Counted from the stretch's first letter, positions 53,659 to 63,784 are shown. The stretch is 64,000 bases of DNA from Oceanobacter sp. 1_MG-2023 (GCF_030689025.1 NZ_JAUYWA010000014.1:26719-90718), one strand, 5' to 3'. Numbers and translations are program-made. The notes: generated by a model from the letters alone, not told the origin.

Positions 53659-54176
53659 CACCGGTTACTTGTTACCTCGGGCTGGGGGCCAATCTCGACC
53701 AGCCCGCCGAGCAGTTGCGTCAGGCATTAAGCGCCCTGGAGCAGTGTCGCGACATCCAGCTGACAGGCTGGTCGTCGTTTTATCGCAGCAAGCCGGTCGG
53801 GCCGCAGGATCAGCCGGATTATGTCAATGCGGTTGCTCGCATAGACACAACCCTGGCACCGCTGGCGCTGCTCGACCAGTTACAGGCGATCGAACAACAG
53901 CAGGGCCGTGTGCGCTTGCGCCGTTGGGGAGAGCGAACGCTGGATCTTGATATCCTGCTGTACGCCGACCAGTGTATCGACCTGCCACGCCTGTCGGTGC
54001 CCCATATTGAGATGTGCAACCGGTTGTTTGTTATCCAGCCCCTGGTCGAGTTGGCCCCGGACGGTCGATTACCCAATGGCACAGCCTTGTCCTCGATACT
54101 GGAGACACTGACGGAGCAAGATCAGCTGGTTATCATGACCACCCCCAGTCGCGCCGATCTGCTATCACCCCCGTGA
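53655..54176 (+). CDS. folK: 6-hydroxymethyl-7,8-dihydropterin pyrophosphokinase
   Basis: 173 residues. HPPK signatures: CYLGLGANLDQP, FYRSKPVGPQDQPDYVNAV and RWGERTLDLDILLYAD. It transfers pyrophosphate from ATP to hydroxymethyl-dihydropterin in folate synthesis. Its start overlaps the pcnB stop (ATGA), so translation is coupled. The next gene begins about 200 bases later. Confidence 0.95.
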   Translation: MTPVTCYLGLGANLDQPAEQLRQALSALEQCRDIQLTGWSSFYRSKPVGPQDQPDYVNAVARIDTTLAPLALLDQLQAIEQQQGRVRLRRWGERTLDLDILLYADQCIDLPRLSVPHIEMCNRLFVIQPLVELAPDGRLPNGTALSSILETLTEQDQLVIMTTPSRADLLSPP

Positions 54177-54384
54177 CCCTGGCCACGGTGAAATACCCTC
54201 ATACCATCCTGTTGTCGCGTCATCCGTACGCATAATGGCTTGACGTCTGATACGTCAAAAAATGAGCAGCAGGATCGAACGACCTGTTCCAATAAACAAA
54301 AGTTAACCTGCCAATATTGACTTATGATCACCAATCCGCACCATTGGCGACCTGATAGTGGCTTATCCACACGGGAGTAGCACA

Positions 54385-55191
54385 TTGAATCCAGTAACAC
54401 TTCGTTCATTACAGGCATACAAGGCCCAGCAGCAAACCTTTGCTGTGGTGACCGCCTACGACGCGACCCTCGCGCAACTGGCCGCTGATGCAGGCATTGA
54501 AGCCCTGTTGGTTGGTGATTCGCTGGGTATGGTGCTGCAAGGGCAAGACAGCACCTTGCCTGTCACTTTGACAGATATGGTGTATCACACTCGCTGTGTT
54601 GCCAATGGCAACCGTCGGGCACAACGACCGGCGCTGATCATGACGGATCTGCCCTTTATGAGCTACGGCACGCTGGAGCAAGGCCTGGCCAGTGCCCGCG
54701 CCGTGATGCAAGCCGGTGCCCATATGGTCAAGCTGGAAGGTGATCAATGGCTTGCACCACTGATTGCCAGCCTGGCACAACAGGGAGTGCCAGTGTGTGC
54801 TCACCTTGGTCTGACGCCGCAATCAGTCAATAAGTTAGGTGGCTACCGGGTACAAGGCCGTGGTCAGTCGCATGCCGATACCATGGTGGATGCTGCGGTC
54901 ACTCTGGCAGAAGCCGGGGCTGACATGATTTTACTGGAATGCGTACCGGCCGACCTGGGTAAGCGTATTACGCAGGCCGTCACCGTGCCGGTCATCGGAA
55001 TCGGTGCCGGCTCAGCAACCGATTCCCAGGTGCTGGTCATGCACGACATGCTGGGGCTGAACCCGAATCATGTCCCGAAATTCGTCAAGAACTTTGCCAC
55101 CTCAGGACGTACTGTTCCCGAAGCGCTGGCGGCTTATAACGACGAAGTCAAGAATCGTACCTTTCCCTCCCCGGAACATGAGTTTGCCTGA
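54385..55191 (+). CDS. panB: 3-methyl-2-oxobutanoate hydroxymethyltransferase
   Basis: 268 residues from a TTG codon with GGGAG seven bases upstream; a GTG nine codons earlier has no ribosome site. PanB signatures: [31 protein letters not shown] with a metal-binding Asp, [13 protein letters not shown] and [12 protein letters not shown]. It makes ketopantoate from 2-oxoisovalerate in the pantothenate pathway. Its stop shares one base with the panC start. TTGACGT/ACGTCAA, a 7-bp inverted repeat, lies at about 54239 upstream, purpose unknown. Confidence 0.95.
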   Translation: MNPVTLRSLQAYKAQQQTFAVVTAYDATLAQLAADAGIEALLVGDSLGMVLQGQDSTLPVTLTDMVYHTRCVANGNRRAQRPALIMTDLPFMSYGTLEQGLASARAVMQAGAHMVKLEGDQWLAPLIASLAQQGVPVCAHLGLTPQSVNKLGGYRVQGRGQSHADTMVDAAVTLAEAGADMILLECVPADLGKRITQAVTVPVIGIGAGSATDSQVLVMHDMLGLNPNHVPKFVKNFATSGRTVPEALAAYNDEVKNRTFPSPEHEFA

Positions 55192-56078
55192 TGTCTACAC
55201 CCACCATGATGACTGTTCACACCGTCTCCGAGCTGCGCCAACAGCTGCGCGCAGCCAAAGCCGCAGGCCATGATATTGGCCTTGTCCCGACCATGGGTAA
55301 TCTGCACCGGGGTCATATCTCGCTGATCGACGCCGCCCGGCAGAGAAACTGCTTTGTGGTCGCCAGTATTTTTGTCAACCCGCTGCAATTCAACGACCCC
55401 AGCGATCTGGAACGTTATCCGCGCACGCTGGAAGCCGATAGCCAGCAACTGGCCGACGCCGGATGCCATCTGGTGTTTGCCCCTTCTGTGGCCGAAATGT
55501 ATCCCCATGGCCAGAGCATCCAGACCCATGTCCACGTACCCGGGGTGTCTGCCGGGTTGTGTGGTGGCAGTCGTCCGGGCCACTTTGATGGCGTCGCCAC
55601 CGTCATATCCAAACTGTTCAATATGGTACAGCCGGATCTGGCGTTTTTTGGTGAGAAAGATTTCCAGCAGGTTGCGGTGATTCGGAAAATGGTCGAAGAC
55701 CTCAATATTCCGGTATCGCTGGTGCCAGTACCAACGGCTCGCGCCAGCGATGGGCTGGCACTCAGTTCCCGTAACGGCTATCTGACCGATGCTGAACGAC
55801 AGGCGGCACCGCAGCTGTATCGCACGCTGACCCGAATCGCCCAGGGCCTGCAAGCCGGTGAAGCCTTGCCCGGATTACTGCAGCAGGCCGACCATGACCT
55901 GCAGCAACAAGGGTTCATCAGGGACTACATCGAAGTACGTGATGCCGATACACTGGCCGAACTGGACACCAGCGAGTTAGCCAAAGCCACCAGAATCGTG
56001 ATCCTGGCTGCCGCCTCGCTTGGCAAAGCCCGGCTGATCGATAATATTCTGGTGTCATTGAATACCGATTTTGATTAG
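55191..56078 (+). CDS. panC: pantothenate synthetase
   Basis: 295 residues. Class I ligase motifs: [14 protein letters not shown] (HIGH-like), [16 protein letters not shown] and [10 protein letters not shown] (KMSKS-like). It joins pantoate to beta-alanine with ATP. The ATG overlaps the panB TGA in TGATG, giving strong coupling. A dozen residues at the N-terminus (STPTMMTVH) allow a slightly later start. Confidence 0.95.
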   Translation: MSTPTMMTVHTVSELRQQLRAAKAAGHDIGLVPTMGNLHRGHISLIDAARQRNCFVVASIFVNPLQFNDPSDLERYPRTLEADSQQLADAGCHLVFAPSVAEMYPHGQSIQTHVHVPGVSAGLCGGSRPGHFDGVATVISKLFNMVQPDLAFFGEKDFQQVAVIRKMVEDLNIPVSLVPVPTARASDGLALSSRNGYLTDAERQAAPQLYRTLTRIAQGLQAGEALPGLLQQADHDLQQQGFIRDYIEVRDADTLAELDTSELAKATRIVILAAASLGKARLIDNILVSLNTDFD

Positions 56079-56195
56079 GGCATACTCCCGCCCCCTTGCA
56101 TCAATCGTGCAATTATTGGCCGATCTGGCGAGGGAAATCCCCGGTTTCGGCGTCGTTCCAAGTGCGTCGAACCGCAGTACTCTTAAGGGGTTACC

Positions 56196-56576
56196 ATGCA
56201 ATCCATTATGCTGAAAGCCAAACTTCACAAAGCCTGTGTGACACACTCAGTGCTTAATTACGAAGGTTCCTGCGCCATTGATGGCGCTCTGTTGGATCTC
56301 GCCGGTATGCGCGAATTCGAACAGATCCAGATCTACAACATCAGTAACGGCAAACGCTTCACCACCTATATCATTCGGGCGGAAGACGGCTCTGGCATGA
56401 TTTCAGTGAACGGGGCAGCCGCGCACATGGCTGACGTTGGTGATCGGATTATCATCTGTACCTTCGGTAATTTTGACGAAGCAGAACTGGCAACGTACAA
56501 ACCCAAAATGGTGTATATCAACGCTGATAACACCGCCAGCCATACCAGCTTCGATATTCCTGTACAGGTCGTCTGA
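56196..56576 (+). CDS. panD: aspartate 1-decarboxylase proenzyme
   Basis: 126 residues. The proenzyme is self-cleaved in YEGSCAIDG between Gly and Ser to create the pyruvoyl group. [14 protein letters not shown] and [17 protein letters not shown] are typical. It makes beta-alanine for PanC. It follows panC after a 117-base gap and completes the panB-panC-panD group. Confidence 0.96.
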   Translation: MQSIMLKAKLHKACVTHSVLNYEGSCAIDGALLDLAGMREFEQIQIYNISNGKRFTTYIIRAEDGSGMISVNGAAAHMADVGDRIIICTFGNFDEAELATYKPKMVYINADNTASHTSFDIPVQVV

Positions 56577-56864
56577 CCTGCCCGGCCACCTCCCGTGGTG
56601 GCCGATTCTTTTACTGGCGATTCTTTTGCTGGCGATTTGTCCGCCACGGTGTTTTTCCCTGCTGCTCTCTACCGCCTATGTGTCGTTATCTTCGATATGG
56701 GCATCTTCTCTGTTGTTTCCCTGTTGCTTCTCTTCTGTTGCTTCTTTGTCCGGCTCTTATTCCCGTTGATATAACGCCGACCAAAGTACTTATGCGATTT
56801 TTTGCTGACCATGAAGCAGTTCCGTATACTCCTCACAGACCATATGGACATTGAAGGAAGCTTT

Positions 56865-58523
56865 ATGACCCTGGCCAGTAGCCTGACCCAGTCCGATACC
56901 TGGAAAACCCTGCAGCGCCATTACGGCGAGATCAAAGACCAGCACATGCTTGACTGGTTCGCTGCCAACCCGAACCGCTTTGATGATTTTCATCTGAACG
57001 CTGCCGGTTTGAGTCTCGACTACTCCAAAAACCGTGTCACCCAAGAGACCCTGAGCCACCTGTTACAACTGGCGGAGGAACGCCAGTTACCGGCCAAAAT
57101 CAACGCCATGTTTGAAGGCGAAGCGATTAACCGCAGTGAAAACCGCCCCGCCCTGCATACCGCCTTGCGTAACTTCAGTGACCGGCCAGTGATGGTGGAT
57201 GGCACCGATATCATGCCGGAAGTACGCGACACGGTACGGCGAATGGAAGAATTCTGCTGGAAGATTCGTCGTAACCAATGGCGCGGCTACAATAACGCGC
57301 CGTTTACCGACGTGGTGTCCATTGGCATCGGAGGGTCATTTCTGGGGCCAAAACTGGCGTCCAATGCCCTCAAGCCGTATTCCGACAGCGGCCTGAATGT
57401 GCACTACCTGGCCAACATTGACGGCACCCATATCACCGAGATTCTCAAACATCTGAATCCGGCGACGACGCTGTTTATTATCCAGTCCAAATCCTTTGGC
57501 ACCCAGGAGACCCTGAAAAACGCTCTGGCTTGCCGTCAGTGGTTTCTCAGCAATGGCGGCTGTGAAAAGTATTTGTGTCGGCATTTTGCGGCGGTTTCTT
57601 CCAACGTTGAAAAAGCGATTGAATTTGGTATCGCCGAAGAAAACATCTTCCCGATGTGGGACTGGGTCGGCGGCCGTTATTCACTCTGGTCAGCCATTGG
57701 CCTGCCGCTGGCGCTGGCGATTGGTATCGACAACTTCCGCGATATGTTGCGTGGCGCTCACCATATGGATGAGCATTTCCGTACCGCGCCGCTGGCGCAG
57801 AACATGCCCGTTATCATGGCCTTGCTCGGTATCTGGTACGTCAATTTTTTTGGTGTCAATTCCCACGCCATTCTGCCTTACGACCATTATTTGCGCAGCC
57901 TGCCCGCGCATTTACAGCAGCTGGATATGGAAAGTAACGGCAAGTCCGTCACCCTCGACGGCCAACCGGTGGATTACCATACCGGCCCGGTGATCTGGGG
58001 CGGCGTTGGTACCAATGGCCAGCACGCCTTCCACCAGTTGCTGCATCAGGGCACGCATTTTTCTCCTTGCGACTTCATCATGCCAATGTGCAGTCACAAC
58101 CCCATCGATAACTTCCATGCCATGCTGGTATCCAACTGCCTCAGCCAAAGCCAGGCGCTGCTGCAAGGCAAAACAGAACAGGAAGCTATCGCCGAACTGA
58201 TGACCGAAGGCAAAACAGATGCCGAGGCCAAGGCACTGGCGAAGCAAAAAGCCATCAACGGCAATCGCCCCAGCAATACCCTCTACTTCCCCAAAACAAC
58301 GCCGCAAAGCGTCGGTGCCCTGATCGCCCTGTACGAGCACAAGGTGGCCGCCCAGGGCATGATCTGGGGGTTGAACTCCTTTGATCAGTGGGGGGTTGAA
58401 CTGGGTAAAAAACTCGGCAGCAAGGTATTGGATGCCCTGGAATCCGATACCATCCCGGATACCTTTGACAGCTCCACCAGCGGTCTGATTGAAGCCTTCC
58501 ATTGCATGCAGTCGAAACTTTGA
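56865..58523 (+). CDS. pgi: glucose-6-phosphate isomerase
   Basis: 552 residues, close to the E. coli enzyme (549). Signatures: SIGIGGSFLGPKLASNAL for phosphate binding, SKSFGTQETLKNA, WDWVGGRYSLWSAIGLPL, the catalytic His region in GGVGTNGQHAFHQLLHQG, and the C-terminal QWGVELGKKLGSKVL. It interconverts glucose-6-phosphate and fructose-6-phosphate. ATG 56865 follows GAAGGAAGC. It closes the conserved synteny block. Confidence 0.96.
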   Translation: MTLASSLTQSDTWKTLQRHYGEIKDQHMLDWFAANPNRFDDFHLNAAGLSLDYSKNRVTQETLSHLLQLAEERQLPAKINAMFEGEAINRSENRPALHTALRNFSDRPVMVDGTDIMPEVRDTVRRMEEFCWKIRRNQWRGYNNAPFTDVVSIGIGGSFLGPKLASNALKPYSDSGLNVHYLANIDGTHITEILKHLNPATTLFIIQSKSFGTQETLKNALACRQWFLSNGGCEKYLCRHFAAVSSNVEKAIEFGIAEENIFPMWDWVGGRYSLWSAIGLPLALAIGIDNFRDMLRGAHHMDEHFRTAPLAQNMPVIMALLGIWYVNFFGVNSHAILPYDHYLRSLPAHLQQLDMESNGKSVTLDGQPVDYHTGPVIWGGVGTNGQHAFHQLLHQGTHFSPCDFIMPMCSHNPIDNFHAMLVSNCLSQSQALLQGKTEQEAIAELMTEGKTDAEAKALAKQKAINGNRPSNTLYFPKTTPQSVGALIALYEHKVAAQGMIWGLNSFDQWGVELGKKLGSKVLDALESDTIPDTFDSSTSGLIEAFHCMQSKL

Positions 58524-58704
58524 TCAGTGGCTGCGTTATGTCCTGACATGACGCAGCCGGAAGGTATTTTTCCGGCGATTGCCACGGTCCCGGTCGCGAC
58601 AGTTGCCACGGTTAGCGCTAAACTGTGCGGGTTTATATCTTCTAAGACAGGCCATACTCGAGGGTATCGAGGGTCTGTCGTTCCCATTGGAATAACCCAC
58701 GCTT

Positions 58705-59709
58705 ATGTCTCTACACTCTCAGGTCGTCGCCATTGAATGGCGGCAACAGACGCTGCATTTGCTCGATCAGCGCATCCTTCCCCACCAACATCAGCTGGTT
58801 GAATGCCACTCCGCCGCCGATGCCGCCGATGCCATTCGTTCAATGGTGGTTCGTGGTGCGCCAGCAATTGGCATTACTGCCGCTTATGGCTTCGCACTGG
58901 ATGCACTGGCAGGTCGCGATCTGGATATTGCGTATCAGGTACTGGCCGAATCCCGGCCAACGGCGGTGAACCTGTTCTGGGCACTGGAGCGCATGGCCGC
59001 GCTGACCAATGCCAACGGCCAGCAACTTCTGGCCGAAGCACGACGGATTCACGAGGAAGATATCCAGGCCAATCTGACCATGGGCCAATGGGGTAGCGAA
59101 TTACTGGGCGACCAGACCACGGTGTACACCCACTGTAATACCGGTGCACTGGCAACCGGAGGCCATGGCACCGCACTGGGTGTTATTCGCAGTGCCTGGG
59201 CTGATGGCAAGATCCGTCATGTCTACGCCGGAGAAACCCGTCCCTGGTTACAGGGGGCGCGTCTTACCGCCTGGGAACTGATGCAGGATGGTATTCCGGT
59301 CTCGCTGGTGTGTGATGGGGCCGCCGCCCAGCTGTTCCGACAGGGCGATACCGCCTGGGTTATTGTCGGTGCTGACCGCATTACCGCCAACGGTGATGTC
59401 GCCAACAAGATTGGTACCTATAGCCTGGCAGTACTGGCCCGCCATCATGGCATGAAATTCATGGTCGTCGCCCCCTCCACCACCTTTGACCTGAGCTTGC
59501 CATCCGGTGCTGATATCCCGATTGAACAACGGCCGATGACCGAAGTAACCCGTCTGCAAGGTATCCAGATTGCACCGGACGACTGCCAGGCCATCAACCC
59601 GTCGTTTGACGTTACTCCGGCCGGGTTGATCGACGCCATCGTGACCGAGCGTGGTGTGATTCATCAACCATCGGTTGCATCAGTGGCTGCTCTGCTGGCA
59701 ACTCACTGA
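58705..59709 (+). CDS. mtnA: methylthioribose-1-phosphate isomerase
   Basis: 334 residues of the eIF2B-like fold. Active-site pieces: [19 protein letters not shown], the catalytic Cys in [19 protein letters not shown] and the Asp in [18 protein letters not shown]. It converts methylthioribose-1-phosphate to methylthioribulose-1-phosphate in methionine salvage. It is the first of four salvage genes in the order A, B, D, C. The kinase or phosphorylase that makes its substrate is not in the window. Confidence 0.95.
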   Translation: MSLHSQVVAIEWRQQTLHLLDQRILPHQHQLVECHSAADAADAIRSMVVRGAPAIGITAAYGFALDALAGRDLDIAYQVLAESRPTAVNLFWALERMAALTNANGQQLLAEARRIHEEDIQANLTMGQWGSELLGDQTTVYTHCNTGALATGGHGTALGVIRSAWADGKIRHVYAGETRPWLQGARLTAWELMQDGIPVSLVCDGAAAQLFRQGDTAWVIVGADRITANGDVANKIGTYSLAVLARHHGMKFMVVAPSTTFDLSLPSGADIPIEQRPMTEVTRLQGIQIAPDDCQAINPSFDVTPAGLIDAIVTERGVIHQPSVASVAALLATH

Positions 59710-59732
59710 CAAGAATATCGCCGAGGAGTATC

Positions 59733-60365
59733 ATGGCACTTGTATTTGATCCGGAAGCTTTCCGTTTGGCCGCCTCTGACCTCTGTCGTTATGGCAAACA
59801 GCTATACGATCGCGACTGGTCTCCGGCCACCAGCTCCAACTACTCTGTACGCCTGAATGAGCACGGCTGCGCCCTGACCAGTTCGGGCAAGCACAAGGGG
59901 GAATTGACCCCGGCGGATATTCTGGCGGTCGACTGGCAAGGACAGGCCTGGACTGCAGGCAAGCCCAGTGCCGAAACCCTGTTACACACACAACTGTATC
60001 AGCGTGACCCCGCCATTGGCGCCGTGTTACACACTCACTCCAAAGCCGCCGTGGTGCTCTCTCATATCCACCCGACCAGTGAACTGATACTCAGCGGCTG
60101 GGAACTGCTGAAAGCCTTTTCAGGCCAGACCAGCCATCACTGCCAAATGGTGATTCCGGTGTTCGATAACGACCAGGACATCCACCGTTTGGCGCAGCAG
60201 GTTGAACAGCGCATGCAAGCCAGCCAACAAGGCCATGCCTACCTGATTCGTGGTCACGGGGTTTATACCTGGGGACAGAATCTGGCCGAATGCATGCGTC
60301 ACCTCGAAGCACTGGAACACCTGTTCGACTATCAACTGGAACTCAAACGACTGAGGCAGCAATGA
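59733..60365 (+). CDS. mtnB: methylthioribulose-1-phosphate dehydratase
   Basis: 210 residues, class II aldolase fold. Signatures: RDWSPATSSNYSVRLNEHG, the zinc ligands in LHTHSKAAVVLSH and the later His in IRGHGVYTWG. It dehydrates methylthioribulose-1-phosphate. GAGGAG precedes the ATG. Its stop overlaps the downstream mtnD start (ATGA). Confidence 0.94.
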   Translation: MALVFDPEAFRLAASDLCRYGKQLYDRDWSPATSSNYSVRLNEHGCALTSSGKHKGELTPADILAVDWQGQAWTAGKPSAETLLHTQLYQRDPAIGAVLHTHSKAAVVLSHIHPTSELILSGWELLKAFSGQTSHHCQMVIPVFDNDQDIHRLAQQVEQRMQASQQGHAYLIRGHGVYTWGQNLAECMRHLEALEHLFDYQLELKRLRQQ

Positions 60366-61051
60366 AACGTCCACCAAAACCAAGGTACATCACTCGTCAG
60401 AGCCTGACTCGTAAAGATCTCCGTACCTGGAATAATGGTAAACCCTCCCACGCCCGACGCAGTGGCTACATGCGCGCCGAGCTGGATATGGTGCAAGAAG
60501 AGCCCGGCAGCATCTTGCGAATTTACCCGGACCACGAAACCGCACAACTGTTATTTACGACCGACACCCACGCCCACATTCGCGAACGCCTGCAACAGGT
60601 GGGTGTACGCTTTGAACACTGGAGCACCGATACCGAGTTAACGCCCGGCGCTAGCGAGGAAGACGTCATTGCCGCTTACGCCAGAGACATCGACCGTCTG
60701 GTACAGGAAGAAGGCTATCAGAGCATCGACGTGGTCAGCCTCAATACTGACAACCCGAAAAAAGCCGAATTGCGTCAGGTATTTCTGCGGGAACACCGCC
60801 ACAGCGAAGATGAAGTCCGTTTTTTTGTCGCTGGCGAAGGGCTGTTCAGCCTGCATATCGATAACAAGGTGTACGAAGTACTCTGCCTGCAAGGTGATCT
60901 GATCAGTGTACCGGCCAATACGCCACACTGGTTTGATATGGGTGACAATCCCGGTTTTATCGCTATTCGCCTGTTTAACAACCCGGATGGCTGGGTGGCC
61001 AATTACACCGGCAGCCCCATTGCCGACCGTTTTAATCGCCTGGAAAACTGA
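60362..61051 (+). CDS. mtnD: acireductone dioxygenase with an N-terminal extension
   Basis: 229 residues as called. The cupin core has the metal ligands in REHRHSEDEVRFF and the final His in NTPHWFDMGDN, then FIAIRLFNNPDGWVANYTG. Depending on the metal (Fe or Ni) it yields the 2-oxo acid or an off-pathway product. Homology to ordinary ~180-residue enzymes begins near SILRIYPD. The first ~45 residues (MKRPPKPRYITRQ and a basic stretch) are extra. The coupled ATG 60362 fits the operon, but ATG 60470 or 60488 could be the true start. Confidence 0.9.
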   Translation: MKRPPKPRYITRQSLTRKDLRTWNNGKPSHARRSGYMRAELDMVQEEPGSILRIYPDHETAQLLFTTDTHAHIRERLQQVGVRFEHWSTDTELTPGASEEDVIAAYARDIDRLVQEEGYQSIDVVSLNTDNPKKAELRQVFLREHRHSEDEVRFFVAGEGLFSLHIDNKVYEVLCLQGDLISVPANTPHWFDMGDNPGFIAIRLFNNPDGWVANYTGSPIADRFNRLEN

Positions 61052-61053
61052 CC

Positions 61054-61755
61054 ATGACGGTAACTGCCATTCTTACGGATATCGAAGGCACCACCTCTTC
61101 CATCGCCTTTGTCAAAGAGGTGCTGTTTCCTTACGCGGCCAGCCATCTGGCCGGTTACGTACGGGCCAACCAGCACGATCCTCTGGTACAGCAGCAGCTG
61201 CATGCTACGGCGCAGCTACTCGAAGAGGAAGCCCCCGGCAGTGGTATCAGCAGTGCGGATACCGATGCGCTGATCAATACCCTGCTGGAGTGGATCGCCA
61301 CTGACCGCAAGGCCACTCCACTCAAGGTATTGCAGGGGCTGATCTGGGAAGCGGGTTACAAAAACGGTGACTACGTCGCACATATGTACCCGGATGCCAC
61401 CGCCAATCTGAAACAATGGCATCAGGCAGGCATTCCTCTGTACGTGTATTCATCCGGGTCGGTAAAAGCGCAGCAGCTGTTTTTTGGCTATAGCCAAGAT
61501 GGCGACTTATTGCCACTGTTTTGTGGCCACTTCGACACCACGGTCGGCGGCAAACAACAAGTTGCATCGTACCGGGCGATTGCCCAGCAGTTACAGCGGG
61601 ATAGCTGCGAGGTGCTGTTTCTGTCGGATATCAAAGCTGAACTGGACGCTGCCGCTGCCGCTGGCATGCAAACTTGCTGGCTGGTACGTGATGGCGAGTT
61701 GCCAACCCAATCACCTCACCCGGTAGTCAGCAGCTTTGACGATATCGTGCTCTAG
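61054..61755 (+). CDS. mtnC: enolase-phosphatase E1
   Basis: 233 residues of the HAD superfamily. DIEGTTSSIAFVKEVLFPYA carries the nucleophile Asp; SSGSVKAQQLFFGYS is motif II, and FLSDIKAELDAAAAAGMQT is motif III. It performs both the enolase and the phosphatase step of methionine salvage. It starts two bases after the mtnD stop. It is the last gene of the operon; a terminator-like hairpin follows about 100 bases later. Confidence 0.95.
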   Translation: MTVTAILTDIEGTTSSIAFVKEVLFPYAASHLAGYVRANQHDPLVQQQLHATAQLLEEEAPGSGISSADTDALINTLLEWIATDRKATPLKVLQGLIWEAGYKNGDYVAHMYPDATANLKQWHQAGIPLYVYSSGSVKAQQLFFGYSQDGDLLPLFCGHFDTTVGGKQQVASYRAIAQQLQRDSCEVLFLSDIKAELDAAAAAGMQTCWLVRDGELPTQSPHPVVSSFDDIVL

Positions 61756-61851
61756 CAGGCCGTTGAAATTCGTATCTGATTCGCTGATAGAAGCTCTTCC
61801 GCCTTATAAATCACACTTGTTTGGTTGTTTTCTAGCCAGGCTTTCCATTTA

Positions 61852-61880
61852 AAACGGGATTATCCATCCCGTTTCCGTTT
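61852..61880 (+). terminator. hairpin after the mtn operon
   Basis: AAACGGGAT (61852-61860) and ATCCCGTTT (61866-61874) form a perfect 9-bp stem with a 5-base loop, followed by a short interrupted T stretch. It separates the conserved chromosome from the cassette array. Confidence 0.65.
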
Positions 61881-61921
61881 ATCAGACTGTAGTGGTCAAG
61901 TGAGTCATTTAAATCTGACTC

Positions 61922-62002
61922 GACTAACTCTCTCATTGGTGAATTCCACGCCTGCAGCAGGGGCGCGACGTCAGGAGCGTCCCTTGCCTGCATTTGTTAT
62001 GA
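61922..62002 (-). other. integron attC site 1 (end of array)
   Basis: In minus orientation it starts CATAACAAATGCAGG and ends GAGTTAGTC, with imperfectly paired inner arms (GCAGG and CCTGC; GGGACG and CGCCC). It overlaps the 3' end of the last cassette gene and is the least regular of the four sites. Confidence 0.5.
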
Positions 62003-62567
62003 AATTTTTGTATTCTCGCCACAGACTAAGTCGCCACTTCCAGCGCACCTTTACTTTTACGGGCTTTCCAATGCTGGTATCCACATAAAGGTTGAAAGTC
62101 ATTATCCGATACAACGCTGTCAGTGCGTTGTCAGCGAACAGAAACTCTTCCCTTTTTTCCAATTCCGCAAAGAAATCTGAAGGGTGGAATATCAGTACTT
62201 GCTCCCCATCTGATAGCTGCTTTGGAAGCTTTGAGCACATATGGCTGACGCGACGATCAAGGTATGGAAACGTCCAGAAGTTCAGCTTTCCTGAGAAGGG
62301 ATATTTTCTGTACCTCCAGTGGTAATTCGTCACACTGACTTGGCGTGGGCCTACATTGACGCATGAAAGCGTGTAAACTAAAAAATTCAACACATGGGGA
62401 TTCTCTTGTGGAATTACTACCGAGGAGAGAGTTGCTCTAAGTTGAACTTTTCGATCTCTAACGGATAGCCACAGTGCGACGCCCGAGATTAGGACAGTGC
62501 CAACAGCCGATAGCCATGGGGCAAAGCTATTTATAAACAACCATGTCTCTTTGCACTCAAATGTCAC
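61971..62567 (-). CDS. cassette-borne membrane-anchored protein of unknown function
   Basis: 198 residues from a GTG. One N-terminal membrane helix (FINSFAPWLSAVGTVLISGV) is followed by a basic SVRDRK and a soluble domain with many aromatic residues (NYHWRYRKYPF). Proteins with this N-terminal pattern are frequent in integron cassettes of marine bacteria, and none has an assigned function. Flanking attC sites at 61922-62002 and 62581-62694 show it is a complete cassette, transcribed in the array direction. Confidence 0.7.
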   Translation of the reverse strand: MTFECKETWLFINSFAPWLSAVGTVLISGVALWLSVRDRKVQLRATLSSVVIPQENPHVLNFLVYTLSCVNVGPRQVSVTNYHWRYRKYPFSGKLNFWTFPYLDRRVSHMCSKLPKQLSDGEQVLIFHPSDFFAELEKREEFLFADNALTALYRIMTFNLYVDTSIGKPVKVKVRWKWRLSLWREYKNFITNAGKGRS

Positions 62568-62580
62568 TCATAGCCCCCAT

Positions 62581-62694
62581 TCATAACGCCGCAGTAAATT
62601 GCAGCTATGTAGTTGGTTGTTTTTAGTGGCAGCGTAGCAACCGCCACTAAAAACAAACGACGGAATAGATGTCAATTTGACTGCCTTGTTATGT
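62581..62694 (-). other. integron attC site 2
   Basis: Ends TCATAAC (62581-62587) and GTTATGT (62688-62694). Inner arms GCAGTAAATTG and CAATTTGACTGC pair with a bulge, and a perfect 11-bp central stem is formed by TTTTTAGTGGC and GCCACTAAAAA. This is the full folded attC architecture, 114 bases, on the minus strand. Confidence 0.88.
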
Positions 62695-63401
62695 GGCCTG
62701 TGCATTGAACTCAATTAAATTACCATCCGCATTTATTATTAATATTTTTTTAAATATACCGAAATCAATATCAAGCATAGCTTCATTATATAAATCAATA
62801 ATTCCTATATTAGACAAATTGAAACACGAGGTATAATTATCATTCAGAGCTAACCAAACATCGCCTGCGATAGCTTTACACTTACCTTTTTTGGTATCGA
62901 TTGCTTTATCTAAAATTTCTTTAAAAACACTATCTATAGAAGCATACGCTAGGTTTTTAACAACTTTATTTATGTCTCGAGTGCACTTGTCTAATGGCAT
63001 ACAGAAAGGAAATATTCTTCCTTTTTTATTTTCTTGCTCTTCAATAATGAGCTTAACAAAAATACCATCGATACATTTTTTATCGTCATTTAAAGCCGTT
63101 TTTAAGAAATCAATTATTTCTTTTCTTCTTTTTTATTAAGCTTTAAATTTGCATGATAAATTGTGACTTTATATAACTTAAAGTCGGGAATATTTAAATT
63201 GGATAATAAGCCCTGATAAGCCATATTAATTGACTTTCTATTATCTTGTAAGTTTTCATTTAACTCAGTTAGCTCAATTCCTACACGACCACCGTTAAAT
63301 TCTAAATAAATATCAGGTGGATCTTCACCTTCGAAATACTTACCAGAATAATGATTAGATATAATATCAGCATCAAATATTTCTTTTTTACTTAGTGCCA
63401 C
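62689..63401 (-). pseudogene. cassette gene of unknown function, frameshifted; possible PD-(D/E)xK-type fold
   Basis: Two frames (GTG 63401 to a stop at 63114, then a -1 frame ending at 62689) join at an A-rich tract on the minus strand near 63115-63140 to make about 237 residues. The first part includes KYFEGEDPPDIYLEFNGGRV and IELTELNE, where PD-x-E-x-E resembles a nuclease core; the second includes KKCIDGIFVKLIIEEQENKK and SNIGIIDLYNEAMLDID. GGAG lies eight bases before GTG 63401. The frameshift may be a real mutation, an error in the homopolymer, or less likely programmed slippage. Low GC and cassette position indicate transfer. Confidence 0.6.
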
Positions 63402-63413
63402 ACTAGATACTCC

Positions 63414-63513
63414 ACATAACGCCTCATTCAGAGGCAAATAATCAGTTGGTTAAAATAAGCGACGAAGGAGCAAAAACCAACTGTTATTTGTCCTTTGCAA
63501 TGACTTGTTATAT
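63414..63513 (-). other. integron attC site 3
   Basis: Ends ACATAAC (63414-63420) and GTTATAT (63507-63513), with paired arms CAAATAA/TTATTTG and CAGTTGGTT/AACCAACTG. 100 bases, minus-strand orientation. Confidence 0.87.
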
Positions 63514-63735
63514 GCAGCGCAGGTTAAACCAAGCACAGCACAAACTTAAGCGCACCCGTTATTATTGCACCCAACTATAAAATTTTGAGCTACAACACCA
63601 CAGCTTAAACTGAAATAATAATTTTTCTACCTTTAAAAAAGGTGCAAGAAGAAAAATTTATTAGTGGTATAACCCAAACGTTTCTAGCGAAAAATATAAA
63701 GAATGGTTTTTCTCTAAGACGTAATTATTTTTAGC
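63514..63735 (-). other. short cassette without a recognisable gene
   Basis: The 222 bases between attC sites 3 and 4 form one cassette. No frame with a start and ribosome site fills it; a frame entering from the right ends at 63661 (SLYFSLETFGLYH). It may carry a very small gene, a regulatory RNA or a promoter, as many short cassettes do. Nothing specific is seen. Confidence 0.5.
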
Positions 63736-63784
63736 ATATAACGCCGCATTGCAGCGGCTTGTCCGCTGCAATGCTTTGTTAGGG
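63736..63784 (-). other. integron attC site 4 (short)
   Basis: Ends ATATAAC (63736-63742) and GTTAGGG (63778-63784) around a perfect 12-bp stem, GCATTGCAGCGG/CCGCTGCAATGC. At 49 bases it is among the shortest attC types. Confidence 0.85.

Noticed and set aside
61886..61921. TGTAGTGGTCAAGTGAGTC as an IS end matching the one at 63924
   Set aside because: Only the first ten bases agree and no transposase sequence follows; chance or a very small relic cannot be separated.
63114..63150. Programmed -1 frameshifting in the cassette gene
   Set aside because: The A6 run is out of phase for a standard A AAA AAG slippery heptamer in the upstream frame, so mutation or a homopolymer error is more likely.
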